Origin: UBA2166 sp964463965 | Lineage (GTDB): Bacteria > Nitrospirota > Nitrospiria > Nitrospirales > UBA2166 | Direction of reading: 5' to 3' | Assembly (NCBI GenBank): GCA_964463965.1 | Contig: CAYXED010000010.1 | Location: forward strand, 1 to 61,161 | DNA: 61,161 nucleotides | Shown here: positions 15,905-25,970 of the stretch, in pieces | Numbering within the stretch: position 1 is the stretch's first letter | Layout: every line of letters begins with the position of its first letter | Program-made: the position numbers and the translations under genes | Notes under the pieces: model-generated | What the model saw: only the letters and a program-made list of their open reading frames with translations | Database searches by the model: none | Told to the model about the DNA's origin: nothing

Positions 15905-17383
15905 CTATTCAATATCTTTCAGAGTAATTTTTTTTACCACACCTAGCGTTGATAGCGGTTTTTCAAAGGAAGCTGCTTGTCCAACAGCCATAATAGTAAG
16001 GTTATCAGGGAGGTAATGTTTTTGTGCAGCTTTGAGAAGATCATCAGCAGTCAGTTTGACTACATTTGCACGGTAGCGTTCAAGGAAATTAGGCGGGAGG
16101 CCATAGTACTCCAGTGACATGAGTCGACTTATGATGGCAGAAGAACTTGAAAACGAGAATACAAAAGAATTGAGAAATGCTTCTTTAGCGCGTTTTAATT
16201 CTTCTTCGGTAACTGCGGTTTCACGCATGCCTTTTAGGTGTGAAATCATGCTGGTAATGGCCTGGTGTGTGGTTTCATTTTTTGTTTGGGCATATAGCAG
16301 AATGCTTCCAAGGTCAAAGTTTCCAGCGCGGAGAGTACTTCCTACAGAGTAGGCAAGTCCTTGTCGCGTTCGAACATCTTGAAATAATCGGCTACTAAAC
16401 CCACCAGAGCCAAGAATATCGTCCAGGAGGCTTAACGCAAAGAAGTCTGGATGGTTTTGACGAATTGATAAGTGCCCGATTCTGAGATGTGTTTGTGTTA
16501 CATTTTTTTCAACATAATTGATAGATCCTTTGAGAGTTGTATCTACAGGAGCGACAGAGGGGAACTCAATGTTTGCTATTGGCCAATTCCCAAATTGTTC
16601 TTTTAGTGTTGCAATCATTGCTTCTTTTTCAAAATCTCCAGTGATACCAAGCATCATGCGATTTGGATGAAAATATTTTTTATGAAATTTTCTAAGGTCT
16701 TCTTGGGTGATACTTGAAACGCCTTTTGCAGTACTAATTCGGCCATAAGGGTGATTTTCACCATATAGGATTTTGTAGAATTCACGGCTCGCAATTCCTG
16801 ACGGGCTGTCATTTCTTCTTCGTATGCTCTCAAGAGACTTTTTCTTTGCAAGGTCAAGTTTATGTTGTTCAAATTGTGGGGTGCGCAAAATATCTATGAA
16901 AATCCCGAGCGAGAATTCAAAGTCTTTTTTCAGGACATCGAGTGATGCACTCCCAGAATCAGATCCAATATGAACCCCAATACTTGCGGAAATAAATTCC
17001 AAGGCCTCATCAATTGCATCTCCGGTGCGGTTTCCTGCACCACCAGTTCTCATCAATGCTCCAGTCATCCCAGCGAGCCCTACCTTATCTGCAGGTTCAT
17101 AAATGCTCCCAGTTTTTACGATAAGGCTCATGCTGATGACTGGTAGCTCGTGGTCGGGAAGAAGGTAGATAATCATGCCGTTGTCGAGGCTGATACGGTC
17201 TGGTTTGGGAGGAGTAAATTCCACTGGAGGAAATTCCATTTTTCGTGGGTCAAGCGAAAGTAGTTCATTAAGAGAGGTGTTTTTTGTTGAATCTTTTGCT
17301 AGGGCAATGCTTGTGGTATAGGAAGTAGTAAGAACAATAGAGAGTACTATCTGTAAACAAACTAGAGGTTGGAATATTTTCAT
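15905..17383 (-). CDS. M16 peptidase-like protein without the zinc motif (partner subunit)
   Basis: A 492-residue secreted protein with a signal peptide (about 1-29, ending SIALA). It has the M16 fold: LDNGMIIYLLPDHELPVISM, then GLAGMTGALMRTGG where an active enzyme would have HxxEH. Zinc cannot be bound there, so this is the non-catalytic partner known from heterodimeric M16B peptidases. The later arginine/tyrosine region (QGLAYSVGSTLRAGNF) is intact. Its ATG overlaps the TGA of the active subunit by 4 nt (17380-17383), which favours a 1:1 complex in the periplasm. Substrates are unknown. Confidence 0.9.
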   Translation of the reverse strand: MKIFQPLVCLQIVLSIVLTTSYTTSIALAKDSTKNTSLNELLSLDPRKMEFPPVEFTPPKPDRISLDNGMIIYLLPDHELPVISMSLIVKTGSIYEPADKVGLAGMTGALMRTGGAGNRTGDAIDEALEFISASIGVHIGSDSGSASLDVLKKDFEFSLGIFIDILRTPQFEQHKLDLAKKKSLESIRRRNDSPSGIASREFYKILYGENHPYGRISTAKGVSSITQEDLRKFHKKYFHPNRMMLGITGDFEKEAMIATLKEQFGNWPIANIEFPSVAPVDTTLKGSINYVEKNVTQTHLRIGHLSIRQNHPDFFALSLLDDILGSGGFSSRLFQDVRTRQGLAYSVGSTLRAGNFDLGSILLYAQTKNETTHQAITSMISHLKGMRETAVTEEELKRAKEAFLNSFVFSFSSSSAIISRLMSLEYYGLPPNFLERYRANVVKLTADDLLKAAQKHYLPDNLTIMAVGQAASFEKPLSTLGVVKKITLKDIE

Positions 17384-18930
17384 GGTGCTGATTCTCCATT
17401 CGTCTCTTTAACGAGGGTAGCTACAACACGATTTTTTTCAACAAAGTACTTTTTGGCTACTCGTTGGATATCTTCTTGGGTAATTTTTTCCATTTTGTCT
17501 CTAACATGAACAAGGTAGTTCCAGTCTCCGGCAATTGCTTGGAAATAGGTTAATTGAGATGCAAGGCCACTGTTTGACTGTAGTGATCGAATTAAATAAG
17601 CGTCAAGATTATTGATCACTTTCTCTAGTTCCCGAGAAGCTATCGGTTCTGTTTTTAACTTATCGAGCTCTTTATAGATTGCTGCTTCAAGCTCTTTAGT
17701 ATTGTGTGGGGCTCGTGGTACAGCACTGATTACGAAGAGATTAGGAAAACGGTTTCCAGGGTATCCTGTAAAAGATCCAACACGCACGGCAAGTTGTTGC
17801 TTTTGAACGATAGTTTTGTTTAGTCTCGATGTCCGACCTGAGGATAGTATAGAGTCAATAACGTCAAAGACTTCGTCATCGGGATGTCCCACTCCTGGTT
17901 TATGAAATCCAATCAATACAAATGGCTCAGCATCATAAGCAACATCTACTCTTCGTTCACCATTTTGCTTTGGTTCTACTGTCACAATTGGAGATGCCGG
18001 AGGTTGGCTAGGGATTGGCCCAAAAGTTTTCTCGATTAGTGCAATGACATCTGGTGGATTAATGTCACCTACAATGGCCAAGATAGCATTGTTGGGCCCA
18101 TAATGTTCCTTAAAAAAATTATTGGTTTCCATTACGGTGAGGTTTGCAATATCTGTTGGCCAACCAATGACTGGATTACGATATGGGTGTGCCCAAAATG
18201 CAGTTGATGCAAATGCTTCAAACATTCTTCCTGACGGACTGTTATCTGTTCGTAGACGGCGTTCTTCGAGAACGACACCTTTTTCTTTGTAAAACTCGCG
18301 AAAAACAGTATTTTGCATTCGATCGGATTCTACTGCCGCCCACATAGGGAGTCTATTCGCAGGGAGACTGACAATATATCGTGTAAGTTCACTGGAGGTG
18401 CTCGCGTTCAGGCCAACTGCACCGTGTGAATCGTACAACAGCCCAAATTCGTTCTGAATTGCAAAGGTATTTGCTTGTGCTTCAAGGGCCAAAAATCGTT
18501 CTTGCATGGAGGAAATTTTTTCTTGATCTGGAAGGGCTGCTGTCCGTTCACGAAGAATTTCCTGGTCAAGCTCATCCAACTGATCTAGTAGTCTCTTTTC
18601 GTTCTCATAGTTAGATGTTCCTAAGGTTTTAGTGCCTTTAAATGCCATATGCTCATACAGATGCGCAATTCCTGTGATACCAGCGTGTTCATTCACGCTA
18701 CCAACTTTGAACGTCAGATTAATTGATACAATTGGCGCTTGATGACGTTCAACTAGTAACAACGTAAGACCATTGTCGAGGCGGTGCTCAATAACTCGAT
18801 CAGCAAGAGTGCCTGATTGTGCGAATACTACAGAAGGAAAAAGAAAACAAAAAAGTATGAAACTATGTATGATTTGGTAAATCATTCCCATATGAGGGTT
18901 TTTTTGAGTGGTATTTTCTTCTCGGATCAT
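17380..18930 (-). CDS. M16 zinc metallopeptidase, catalytic subunit
   Basis: The protein is about 516 residues from ATG 18930, which has GGAGGAGC just upstream; an ATG 15 nt earlier is less well placed. An apolar segment ending VVFAQSG near residue 38 is a signal peptide. HLYEHM (about 90-95) is the inverted HxxEH zinc site, and the downstream Glu lies in VVLEERR, followed by SPSGRMFE. It is thus the active partner of the next gene. Such pairs degrade peptides in the periplasm. It starts 14 bp after the gph stop. Confidence 0.94.
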   Translation of the reverse strand: MIREENTTQKNPHMGMIYQIIHSFILFCFLFPSVVFAQSGTLADRVIEHRLDNGLTLLLVERHQAPIVSINLTFKVGSVNEHAGITGIAHLYEHMAFKGTKTLGTSNYENEKRLLDQLDELDQEILRERTAALPDQEKISSMQERFLALEAQANTFAIQNEFGLLYDSHGAVGLNASTSSELTRYIVSLPANRLPMWAAVESDRMQNTVFREFYKEKGVVLEERRLRTDNSPSGRMFEAFASTAFWAHPYRNPVIGWPTDIANLTVMETNNFFKEHYGPNNAILAIVGDINPPDVIALIEKTFGPIPSQPPASPIVTVEPKQNGERRVDVAYDAEPFVLIGFHKPGVGHPDDEVFDVIDSILSSGRTSRLNKTIVQKQQLAVRVGSFTGYPGNRFPNLFVISAVPRAPHNTKELEAAIYKELDKLKTEPIASRELEKVINNLDAYLIRSLQSNSGLASQLTYFQAIAGDWNYLVHVRDKMEKITQEDIQRVAKKYFVEKNRVVATLVKETNGESAP

Positions 18931-18944
18931 TGCTCCTCCTCGCA

Positions 18945-19589
18945 CTAATGAAACAGGTCTTTAAGCTCTTTTGCGTGTTCACAGAAAAAATCTGGATTTG
19001 ATGCCTCTAAGCGGTGACGTACGCCCATTCCGTATCCTACTGCACATGATTTAACTCCTGCAGCTTGGGCAGCTTGTATGTCGAGTACGCTGTCACCTAC
19101 CATGACAGTTTTTGACCGGGAGACTTTAAGCCCTTCTATTGCCTTTAGAATCATTGCAGGATGGGGCTTCAGCTCTTGTGTGCCTTCACTCCCAATAACC
19201 ATTTCAAATTGATCTAGTACATTTAACCCTTCAAGAATTGCCATGGTATAGTCTGTTTGTTTATTTGTTGCAATGGCCTTTGCTTTATTTGAAAAGTGAG
19301 ACAGAATTTCATCAATTCCAGGGTGGAACCTTGTCGTATCAAGCAAATGATCAAAATAATGACGGCGGAAAATTTTCAGTGCCTCTCCACATCGTAGCTC
19401 ATTATCTGTTCCAACTGATTGTTTGAGGAGTTCTCTAACCCCTTCACCGACGTAGCCGTAAATAATTTCATCTGGGAGAGATTTGACACCCATGTCATTC
19501 AATGTGAGATTAACAGCCGTGGCAATATCTTTTTTTGAGTCTATCAGGGTGCCATCAAGGTCAAATATTATCAGGTCAACAGGTATCAT
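18945..19589 (-). CDS. gph: HAD-family phosphoglycolate phosphatase-like
   Basis: A 214-residue HAD hydrolase. FDLDGTLIDS (residues 9-18) is motif I with both aspartates, TNKQ is motif II, KPHPAM carries the Lys, and MVGDSVLDIQAA is motif III. An all-helical cap sits between motifs I and II, as in Gph, which removes phosphate from 2-phosphoglycolate formed in DNA repair or photorespiration. Substrate is inferred; PpaX or another HAD role is possible. It leads the operon with the M16 pair and is divergent from mutS2. Confidence 0.85.
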   Translation of the reverse strand: MIPVDLIIFDLDGTLIDSKKDIATAVNLTLNDMGVKSLPDEIIYGYVGEGVRELLKQSVGTDNELRCGEALKIFRRHYFDHLLDTTRFHPGIDEILSHFSNKAKAIATNKQTDYTMAILEGLNVLDQFEMVIGSEGTQELKPHPAMILKAIEGLKVSRSKTVMVGDSVLDIQAAQAAGVKSCAVGYGMGVRHRLEASNPDFFCEHAKELKDLFH

Positions 19590-19760
19590 AAGGTTATTGC
19601 CTATTAGTTAATGTGGGCTCTAGACCGTATATTGAAATCAATAGTGAAACATTTTGAACAAATATTTATAGTAATTCAGTAGGCTGAGCAACTGCTATTA
19701 TTAAGTCTCCTGAACTTTATGGGGGTTGGTTTCATCCTCCCATTAGTGTAAGTAAGTCAC

Positions 19761-19789
19761 TTGTAGCTTGTAAAGACCCATTTTGTTAT
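19761..19789 (+). promoter_or_regulatory. Possible promoter of mutS2
   Basis: TTGTAG (19761-19766), 17 bp, TGTTAT (19784-19789), ending 18 nt before the mutS2 ATG. The rest of the 218-bp gap between gph and mutS2 is AT-rich with no other feature that I can support. Confidence 0.35.
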
Positions 19790-19807
19790 GCAAATTACGA
19801 AATTATC

Positions 19808-22243
19808 ATGACAAAATTCTCTCTCCTCCGTAAAGCAGAAATTGTTTTGGAATGGGATGTTTTATTGCAGTTCCTTTCAAAGCATGCAAGCTCAGAAATC
19901 GGCAAAAGTTTATGCCAAAAACTGCATCTTGCCCAACATCTAGATGAGGCGGAGCAGGGACTTGGCGAAACAAGTGAGATGTTAGAATTACAGCGGACGC
20001 AAGCAAGTTTTACAATCGATCCCTTTCCTGATCTTCGTCCAATGCTAACAAGAATTCAAAAAGGTGGAATGCTGGAAGCATCTGAGTTTCGTCAAATTTC
20101 AGTTGTACTTGGGCAGATTATGAAAATTAAAGCCAACCTTAAAGAGGCTCAGGAGTTCATTCCCTTACTCTACAGAAAGGCTGGGGTATTAAATGATCAT
20201 CAACAGATAAAAGGTTTTATTGACCACTGTGTTGATAATGAAGGCAATATTCGTTCAAGCGCAACATTAGATTTGAAAAATTTTTCGTTTATGTTGCAAG
20301 CATCCAGGGAGCGAATTAGAAAACGAATAGATGTAATGTTTAGTAAGCCTGCAATTCTTGAATGTCTTCAAGAAAAATATTTTGATCTTCGAGCTAATCG
20401 GTATGTGTTGCCTGTGAAGACTGAATATAAAGGGAGGATTCCTGGCATTGTGCATGATGTGTCGACAAGTGGTGCGACAATCTTCATCGAACCGAGAGAG
20501 CTGGTTGAACTAAATAATCAGATGAAAGTTTCTGAGCTTGAGGTTGAGCGAGAAATTAGGAAAATACTTCATGATCTTGCCGAAAAAATTTCGCCTCATA
20601 CGACAGCAATTGTAGAGAGCCTCTTGTGTTTAGCTGAACTTGATTGTATTGCTGCAAAAGCAACCGTAAGTCATCTTTTAGACGCAAACACAGTTACTCT
20701 TAATACTCAGGGGGATATTCAACTCAATCAAGCCCGGCACCCATTATTAGTTCTTTCCAGGCTTAGTGACCGTGTGGCTGTTAGTCATGCTGAGGGAACC
20801 ACGAAAGACAGTGAGGTAATTGCTAATGATATTCATATCACTCGTGAGGTTCGTGGGCTTGTAATTTCTGGGCCCAATGCAGGAGGGAAAACTGTAACCC
20901 TAAAGCTATTGGGATTATTTTCATTGATGGTTCGTGCAGGGTTACATCTTCCATGTTCAACTGGATCAATAATGGGTTTTTTCAGTGAGATATACGCTGA
21001 TATTGGGGATGCACAAGACCTGAGTCGAGATCTATCAAGTTTTTCAGCGCATATTACATTTATAATTGGATTGCTAAAGCATGCAACCCCTGGGGGGATT
21101 ATTTTATTGGATGAACCTGCAACATCTACTGATCCTACAGAGGGAGCAGCTTTGGCAGAAGCACTGTTGATTCGTCTTGCTGATGCAGGAATGAAGGTAG
21201 TGATTACAACACATTACCCAAGTTTGAAGCTTCTTGCACAGTCTTCTCAAGGTTTTCTAAATGCGAGTGCAGAGTTTGATATAGCCACTCTTTCACCAAC
21301 ATACAGGGTTCTCTTTGGAATGCCTGGAAGAAGTTCAGCAATTGATATAGCTGGCCGCTTAGGTATGGATGAAGCGTTATTGGAAGATGCTTTGGAACGT
21401 GTTGCACATGGAGGAATAGTTCGAGACGAACAATCGATTACGAAAATTGTTGATGAGTTACAAGACCAGCAGCGTGAATTGGAAAAAGAAATGATACGTG
21501 CAAAGGTAGCGAGGGAAGAAAGTGAATATTTTTCGAAAACACAACGAGCAATTACTACGCATATACAGCAAGCTGAACGTGAGCTTAAAAAGAAGGCGCG
21601 TAAAAAAATTAATGAAGAGTTTTCAAATGTGAAGCAGCAGATTCATCAACTGCTTAAAGATATTAAAAAAGAGAACTCTAAAGCTGCTCTCAAAAAGGCT
21701 AGGGAGCAACTTGGGAAAATTGAATTTGGCGTGAAGGAGAAGTTTTCAGATCTGACGGTAAAGGTGCCTATTGAGCAGCTTCAAGTTGATGACCAGGTTG
21801 AAATTATTCCTTTAGGCGTAGTGGGGACATTGTGTGAATTGCCTGGCGCAGCTCGTAGAGTACGTGTTCGAATTGGAGAGAGAGTGGTGTCTGTTGACGT
21901 TGGGCATCTTGGAGGTCGTGTTGAATTAGGACATAAGGAAGAGAAGCTTGAGCAAACCACTGAGCAAGAAGTTGTTTTATCGCATAATTTAATGGAATTA
22001 GGAGAAGATGTCTTAGATGTTAGGGGAAAGTATGCAGATCAAGCAGTATATGAGGTGGAGATGTTTCTTGATAAGGCATCTTTGTTAGAGATGGCTCTTA
22101 TTCGGGTCATTCATGGGCATGGTACAGGAAAATTAAAACAGGTTTTGCGAAAGCACCTGAAAGCATCTCCTTATGTTGTAAGCTTTCGTCCTGGTCATCA
22201 AAATGAGGGGGGTGATGGCATTACCATTGTTAGTTTAAAATAA
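19808..22243 (+). CDS. mutS2: MutS2 endonuclease / ribosome-rescue ATPase
   Basis: An 811-residue MutS2. The clamp/lever region (about 1-320) is followed by the ABC ATPase: SGPNAGGKT near residue 354 is Walker A, GGIILLDEPATSTDP is Walker B, and VITTHY is the switch. A long coiled coil (about 530-640, rich in Lys, Glu and Gln) and a KOW-like segment follow. The C-terminal Smr nuclease domain has LDVRG and IHGHGTGKLKQ. There is no N-terminal mismatch-recognition domain, as expected. MutS2 suppresses recombination in some bacteria and splits collided ribosomes in others. No ribosome site precedes the ATG. Confidence 0.96.
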   Translation: MTKFSLLRKAEIVLEWDVLLQFLSKHASSEIGKSLCQKLHLAQHLDEAEQGLGETSEMLELQRTQASFTIDPFPDLRPMLTRIQKGGMLEASEFRQISVVLGQIMKIKANLKEAQEFIPLLYRKAGVLNDHQQIKGFIDHCVDNEGNIRSSATLDLKNFSFMLQASRERIRKRIDVMFSKPAILECLQEKYFDLRANRYVLPVKTEYKGRIPGIVHDVSTSGATIFIEPRELVELNNQMKVSELEVEREIRKILHDLAEKISPHTTAIVESLLCLAELDCIAAKATVSHLLDANTVTLNTQGDIQLNQARHPLLVLSRLSDRVAVSHAEGTTKDSEVIANDIHITREVRGLVISGPNAGGKTVTLKLLGLFSLMVRAGLHLPCSTGSIMGFFSEIYADIGDAQDLSRDLSSFSAHITFIIGLLKHATPGGIILLDEPATSTDPTEGAALAEALLIRLADAGMKVVITTHYPSLKLLAQSSQGFLNASAEFDIATLSPTYRVLFGMPGRSSAIDIAGRLGMDEALLEDALERVAHGGIVRDEQSITKIVDELQDQQRELEKEMIRAKVAREESEYFSKTQRAITTHIQQAERELKKKARKKINEEFSNVKQQIHQLLKDIKKENSKAALKKAREQLGKIEFGVKEKFSDLTVKVPIEQLQVDDQVEIIPLGVVGTLCELPGAARRVRVRIGERVVSVDVGHLGGRVELGHKEEKLEQTTEQEVVLSHNLMELGEDVLDVRGKYADQAVYEVEMFLDKASLLEMALIRVIHGHGTGKLKQVLRKHLKASPYVVSFRPGHQNEGGDGITIVSLK

Positions 22244-22266
22244 AAATTTATTTAAGTTTTTTGTGA

Positions 22267-23523
22267 TCAGGTCTTAATAAGTAGTTGCCGTAGCATTTCT
22301 AATGCCCACTGTGCTGATTGTAGGCGTATACGAGTACGGTCTCCAGAAAATACTCTTTGTTCATATCTGGATAGGGTTTTGTTCGATCCAACTATGCAAA
22401 TGTGCACAGTGCCCACTGGTTTTGTAAGGCTTCCTCCGTCAGGGCCTGCTATTCCTGTGATTCCAACTCCATAGTCACTTTCATATTTCAAACGGATATT
22501 TTTGGCCATTGCCATTGCTATCTCTTTGCTTACCGCGCCATATTTTTGAATTGTGGCATGAGAAATTCCCAAAAAATTTACTTTTGACTGATCTGAATAT
22601 GTAATGTGGCCACCAAGGAAATAATCACTTGATCCTGGTACCCGTGTTAAACGTTCCGCGAGCAGGCCACCAGTGCAGGACTCAGCTGTTGCAATGGTTT
22701 TCGTATGTTTCTTGAGTAAGCTTCCGAGGACAAATTCAAGACTTTCATCATCCTGGGTGGTAAAGACAGGAGTTCCAATCAATTCACATAGGCGTTGTTG
22801 CATTAAGGTAAGTCGTGTTTGACATTCACTTTCTTCGCCTCGTGCCTTGAGTCTGAGTGTGACTTCGCCTGGTGACCCAAGAATGGTAATCCATTCTTTC
22901 CCAAACTCTTTATAGGCAGGTAAGATAAGTTGTTCGACTTCTGATTCAGGAAGACAAGAAATTTTTAGTATTGCATGATGAATGACTGTTTTTGATTTTT
23001 CCATTTTTGTGTGTTCTTGAAGCCATGGGTGTAAGTGGGTTGTAATCATATATTGAACTTCTCGAGGGACTCCGGGAAAGAGAAATATTGTTGTTTTTTT
23101 GTACTTGATGCGAATTCCGGGTGCGGTGCCTGGGCCGTTTTCGAGAGGTTGTCCACCTGGAATCATCATGGCTTGTTTGCGGTTGATCTCTGTCATGTGT
23201 CTTCCCATCCTGGAAAAACGGCGAGCCAGTTGCTTTTCGATGGCCGTATCAAGGAATAGTTTTTTCCCTAGTGCGCTTGCAACTGCCGATCGTGTTACAT
23301 CATCAGTAGTTGGCCCCAGGCCACCGGTGAGCAGAATAATCTCTGCGTGTGTGAGCCAGTATTCTAAGTTTTTTTCAATCGATTCTTCGTCATCACCGAT
23401 AGTTGACTTGCCAATAAGGGAGACTCCAAATTTTTCTAGCTCTTTGGTAATTCGAAGGGAGTTGTTGTCAAGTTTGGTGGTGCCGAGGAGTTCAGATCCA
23501 AGAGCTATGATTGCGGCATTCAT
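22267..23523 (-). CDS. cinA: CinA family protein (nicotinamide mononucleotide deamidase / ADP-ribose pyrophosphatase)
   Basis: A 418-residue two-domain CinA. Residues 1-170 are the molybdopterin-binding-like domain: ALGSELL, LTGGLGPTTDDVTR, GVPREV. Residues about 260-418 are the C-terminal deamidase domain: TAESCTGGLL, then GVTGIAGPDGG-like GVGITGIAGPDGG and KPVGTVHI. Known members hydrolyse ADP-ribose and deamidate NMN for NAD recycling; induction with competence is known in some Gram-positives. It is 15 bp after the flavoprotein gene in the same direction and converges on mutS2. Confidence 0.95.
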   Translation of the reverse strand: MNAAIIALGSELLGTTKLDNNSLRITKELEKFGVSLIGKSTIGDDEESIEKNLEYWLTHAEIILLTGGLGPTTDDVTRSAVASALGKKLFLDTAIEKQLARRFSRMGRHMTEINRKQAMMIPGGQPLENGPGTAPGIRIKYKKTTIFLFPGVPREVQYMITTHLHPWLQEHTKMEKSKTVIHHAILKISCLPESEVEQLILPAYKEFGKEWITILGSPGEVTLRLKARGEESECQTRLTLMQQRLCELIGTPVFTTQDDESLEFVLGSLLKKHTKTIATAESCTGGLLAERLTRVPGSSDYFLGGHITYSDQSKVNFLGISHATIQKYGAVSKEIAMAMAKNIRLKYESDYGVGITGIAGPDGGSLTKPVGTVHICIVGSNKTLSRYEQRVFSGDRTRIRLQSAQWALEMLRQLLIKT

Positions 23524-23538
23524 AGTTCGAATCGATCA

Positions 23539-24912
23539 CTATGGGAGCTGATCTGCCAATTCTTCAGCAGGGTAGGTAAGGATCTCGGCAAGTGTTGGGT
23601 GATAGTGAGGCATTTGAAGAATATCTTTGACTGTTCCTTCATAGTACATGACGGCGATAAGTTCATGTATGAGCTCAGAGGCTTCAGGGCCAACAATGTG
23701 TCCACCAATAAGAATTCCTGTTTTTGGTTCGCATAATAGTTTCACATGACCATGAGTTTCTCCCAATGTCATTGACTTTCCGTGGTCATCAAACGGATGT
23801 GACGCAATAAGATGTGGAATGCGTTGATCCCAACATTCTTTTTCAGTAACGCCAACACTGGCAATTTGGGGATCAGTAAATACAACTTGTGCTTTCAAGC
23901 GGTCACTCCATACTCGAGGAGGTTGGTCGGAGTGTGTTGCATTCCATCCAGCAAGCTCTCCTTGCTCAATCGCAATATGTACTATCTCATATAGGCCTGT
24001 TACATCACCTACTGCAAAAATGTGATGTTGACTGGTCCGCATTGCATCGTCCACTTGAATTTTTCCATCTATTGTAGTTACTTGTGCTGCATTAAGGTTA
24101 AGTGTTTCAAGATTAGGGTGTCGCCCGAGTGCTTGAAGAATAACTTCCCCTTCAGAGGTTTTTTCTTCTTCTTCGTGAGAAAAGTGAGCAATTTTTGTGG
24201 TGCCTCGTGTGGTAAATCGATCTAAACGTGCGTTTGTGAATACAGTCATCCCTTCCTCACGGAATCGAGCCTCAACTGGTCTGGCAAGATCTTCATCACC
24301 TTTTGACATCAAGTGGGCACTTCGTTGAATCAAAGTTACGGCGGTCCCAATACGGGAGAAAAATTGTGCAAGTTCAATGGCAACAGGACCACCCCCAAGC
24401 ACCAGCATTGAGTTTGGGATGTCTCGAATTTCTAGCGCCTCATCACTGGTAATGTATCCCGCTTCTTCAAGTCCAGGAATGGGGATTCGAGATGGATTAG
24501 AACCTGTGGCAACAATGAAATTCTTGGCTGACAAGATTTTGTTCCCAGCCTGAATAGTATTTGGAGAGAGAAAATGTGCACGGTCCTCATATAGAGTGAA
24601 GCGTCCGTCACTAATAGCTGAAATTCGATCATTGGTAAACTCTTCAATTAGTCGAGCCTTACGATCAATAATTGCAGAAAGGTCTGCTTTTGGTGATACA
24701 GGGTGGAGACCAAATTCTTTTGCACGGTTCATCAGTGACATGACGTCGGAGGAACGGAGTATGGTTTTGGTAGGCATGCAGCCACGTAGAATACATAGGC
24801 CGCCAAGTGGGCCATGGTCAATAATGCCTACATTTGCTCCAGCGTCTTTTGCTGTTCTCGCAGCGGCATACCCTGCCGATCCTCCTCCAATGACGATAAC
24901 ATCGTGATCCAT
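23539..24912 (-). CDS. Dihydrolipoamide dehydrogenase-like flavoprotein disulfide reductase
   Basis: A 457-residue FAD/NAD-linked reductase. IGGGSAGY near residue 8 binds FAD. The redox disulfide is C40-x4-C45 (GGLCILRGCMPTK). VLGGGPVAIELAQ near 170 binds NAD(P)H. FAVGDVTG is the second FAD motif. The C-terminal HYHPTLAEIL holds the catalytic His-Glu pair that protonates the thiol. All residues for activity are present. There are no pyruvate or oxoglutarate dehydrogenase genes around it, so it may act on another disulfide or be a transhydrogenase-like or mercuric-reductase-like enzyme. It leads the operon with cinA. Confidence 0.88.
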   Translation of the reverse strand: MDHDVIVIGGGSAGYAAARTAKDAGANVGIIDHGPLGGLCILRGCMPTKTILRSSDVMSLMNRAKEFGLHPVSPKADLSAIIDRKARLIEEFTNDRISAISDGRFTLYEDRAHFLSPNTIQAGNKILSAKNFIVATGSNPSRIPIPGLEEAGYITSDEALEIRDIPNSMLVLGGGPVAIELAQFFSRIGTAVTLIQRSAHLMSKGDEDLARPVEARFREEGMTVFTNARLDRFTTRGTTKIAHFSHEEEEKTSEGEVILQALGRHPNLETLNLNAAQVTTIDGKIQVDDAMRTSQHHIFAVGDVTGLYEIVHIAIEQGELAGWNATHSDQPPRVWSDRLKAQVVFTDPQIASVGVTEKECWDQRIPHLIASHPFDDHGKSMTLGETHGHVKLLCEPKTGILIGGHIVGPEASELIHELIAVMYYEGTVKDILQMPHYHPTLAEILTYPAEELADQLP

Positions 24913-25168
24913 ATAAGGTGCCCCGATCTAATTAATGTTTTGTGACGGTATCAACCGTTATCTATTTATTATAGGGTGTCTAGAAGGTTAACGAAACTGT
25001 CATCAGAAAATGTCAATTGAGAGTGATAGTAAGAGCTGAAGGTGTCTCCCCTCCAGCACTTAAAAACACGGAGTGGCAAATGTTTTACATGGATGCTGAG
25101 AAAGTACATGTGGGGATAACCGTTTTAGCGGGTTTTAAAGTGTGCTAGAACTATAAGTAAAGCACAAA

Positions 25169-25836
25169 TTAGAATGTGAAGATTAGTTCGGTAGCGATAG
25201 TGCCTTGGTTGTCTTCATCTACGCCAAAGAAACCATCATGGTTGCTCTGGTCATAACGATACTCAAAGCGGTATTTCAATGCCGAGGTGAGTTTGTATCC
25301 GGCAGTGAAAGTGTTTTCAAAAAGTCTGTTCGTAACTCATTTGTGCACCAGTTTGGTCGTCAAATATTTCTGATCGGAGAGTCAATCCAATCTTATCAGT
25401 TGCGGCATAATGCGTATGTCCGGCTACCCTTATCCATCCTCCAGCCTCTTGCTCACTACCGTAGTCAAAGGTTGTCATAAAAGTCCATTGTTTGTGTGGT
25501 TGGTACGTAAGGAGTGAGTCGTAGACAAATCGTTGGTTATCATGCGTGATGTCGCCAGCGGTTGCTGCAATCATAAGATCCGAAGGGGAGATGGAGGCAG
25601 GGCTGAATGACGTTCTTGCCAGGCGCGCTGCCTCCGCCTCCGCCCCCGATTCTTCCAATTCCCGGTGCTCATCAGCAAATACAGTAGCATTTGACCAGGA
25701 AAGTCCTATGGGAAGACTGAGGACGGCATTAAACTCAATCGTTTTTGAATTGTTATTTTCGCTAAGACTGTCCCAAGAGAAACACTGCAAATAGTCCTAG
25801 TATAAAAATTGGTTTGCAGAGCATATTAAGCAACAT
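25169..25836 (-). pseudogene. Outer-membrane beta-barrel gene broken by two frameshifts
   Basis: Three pieces in order make one barrel protein of about 220 residues. The first, from ATG 25836 (AAGGA upstream), is a signal peptide (LCKPIFILGLFAVFLLGQS) that ends at TAG 25762-25764. The second, from about 25770 to TGA 25317, reads on in another frame from SLSENNNSKTIEF through FDDQTGAQMSYEQTF. The third, after a run of five T at 25319-25323 (minus strand), continues as ENTFTAGYKLTSALKYRFEY and ends ELIFTF at TAA 25169. The final F and alternating strands are typical of outer-membrane barrels. Each break needs one extra base to explain it. Decay or assembly error are both possible. It is divergent from polA. 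The 250 bp further left, to 24912, show nothing I can support. Confidence 0.75.
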
Positions 25837-25970
25837 TTCACTCAATCCTTATTGGAAGGCTATAGAAGTACTTTTTCAGACTCGACAGTGAGCAATTGTT
25901 CTGGCATTGTACAATGTATTATCGGAGCATGGACCCAAGCTATATTTTCATCCGTGGGGTGGCTTACAAA

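Noticed and set aside
15905..17383. Active M16 peptidase
   Set aside because: The position of the HxxEH motif reads GLAGMTGA, so it cannot bind zinc there.
22230..22262. Possible bidirectional terminator between mutS2 and cinA
   Set aside because: The only stem (TTAAAATAAA with TTTATTTAA) is all A/T with a bulge, so too weak to call, though a T6 run follows.
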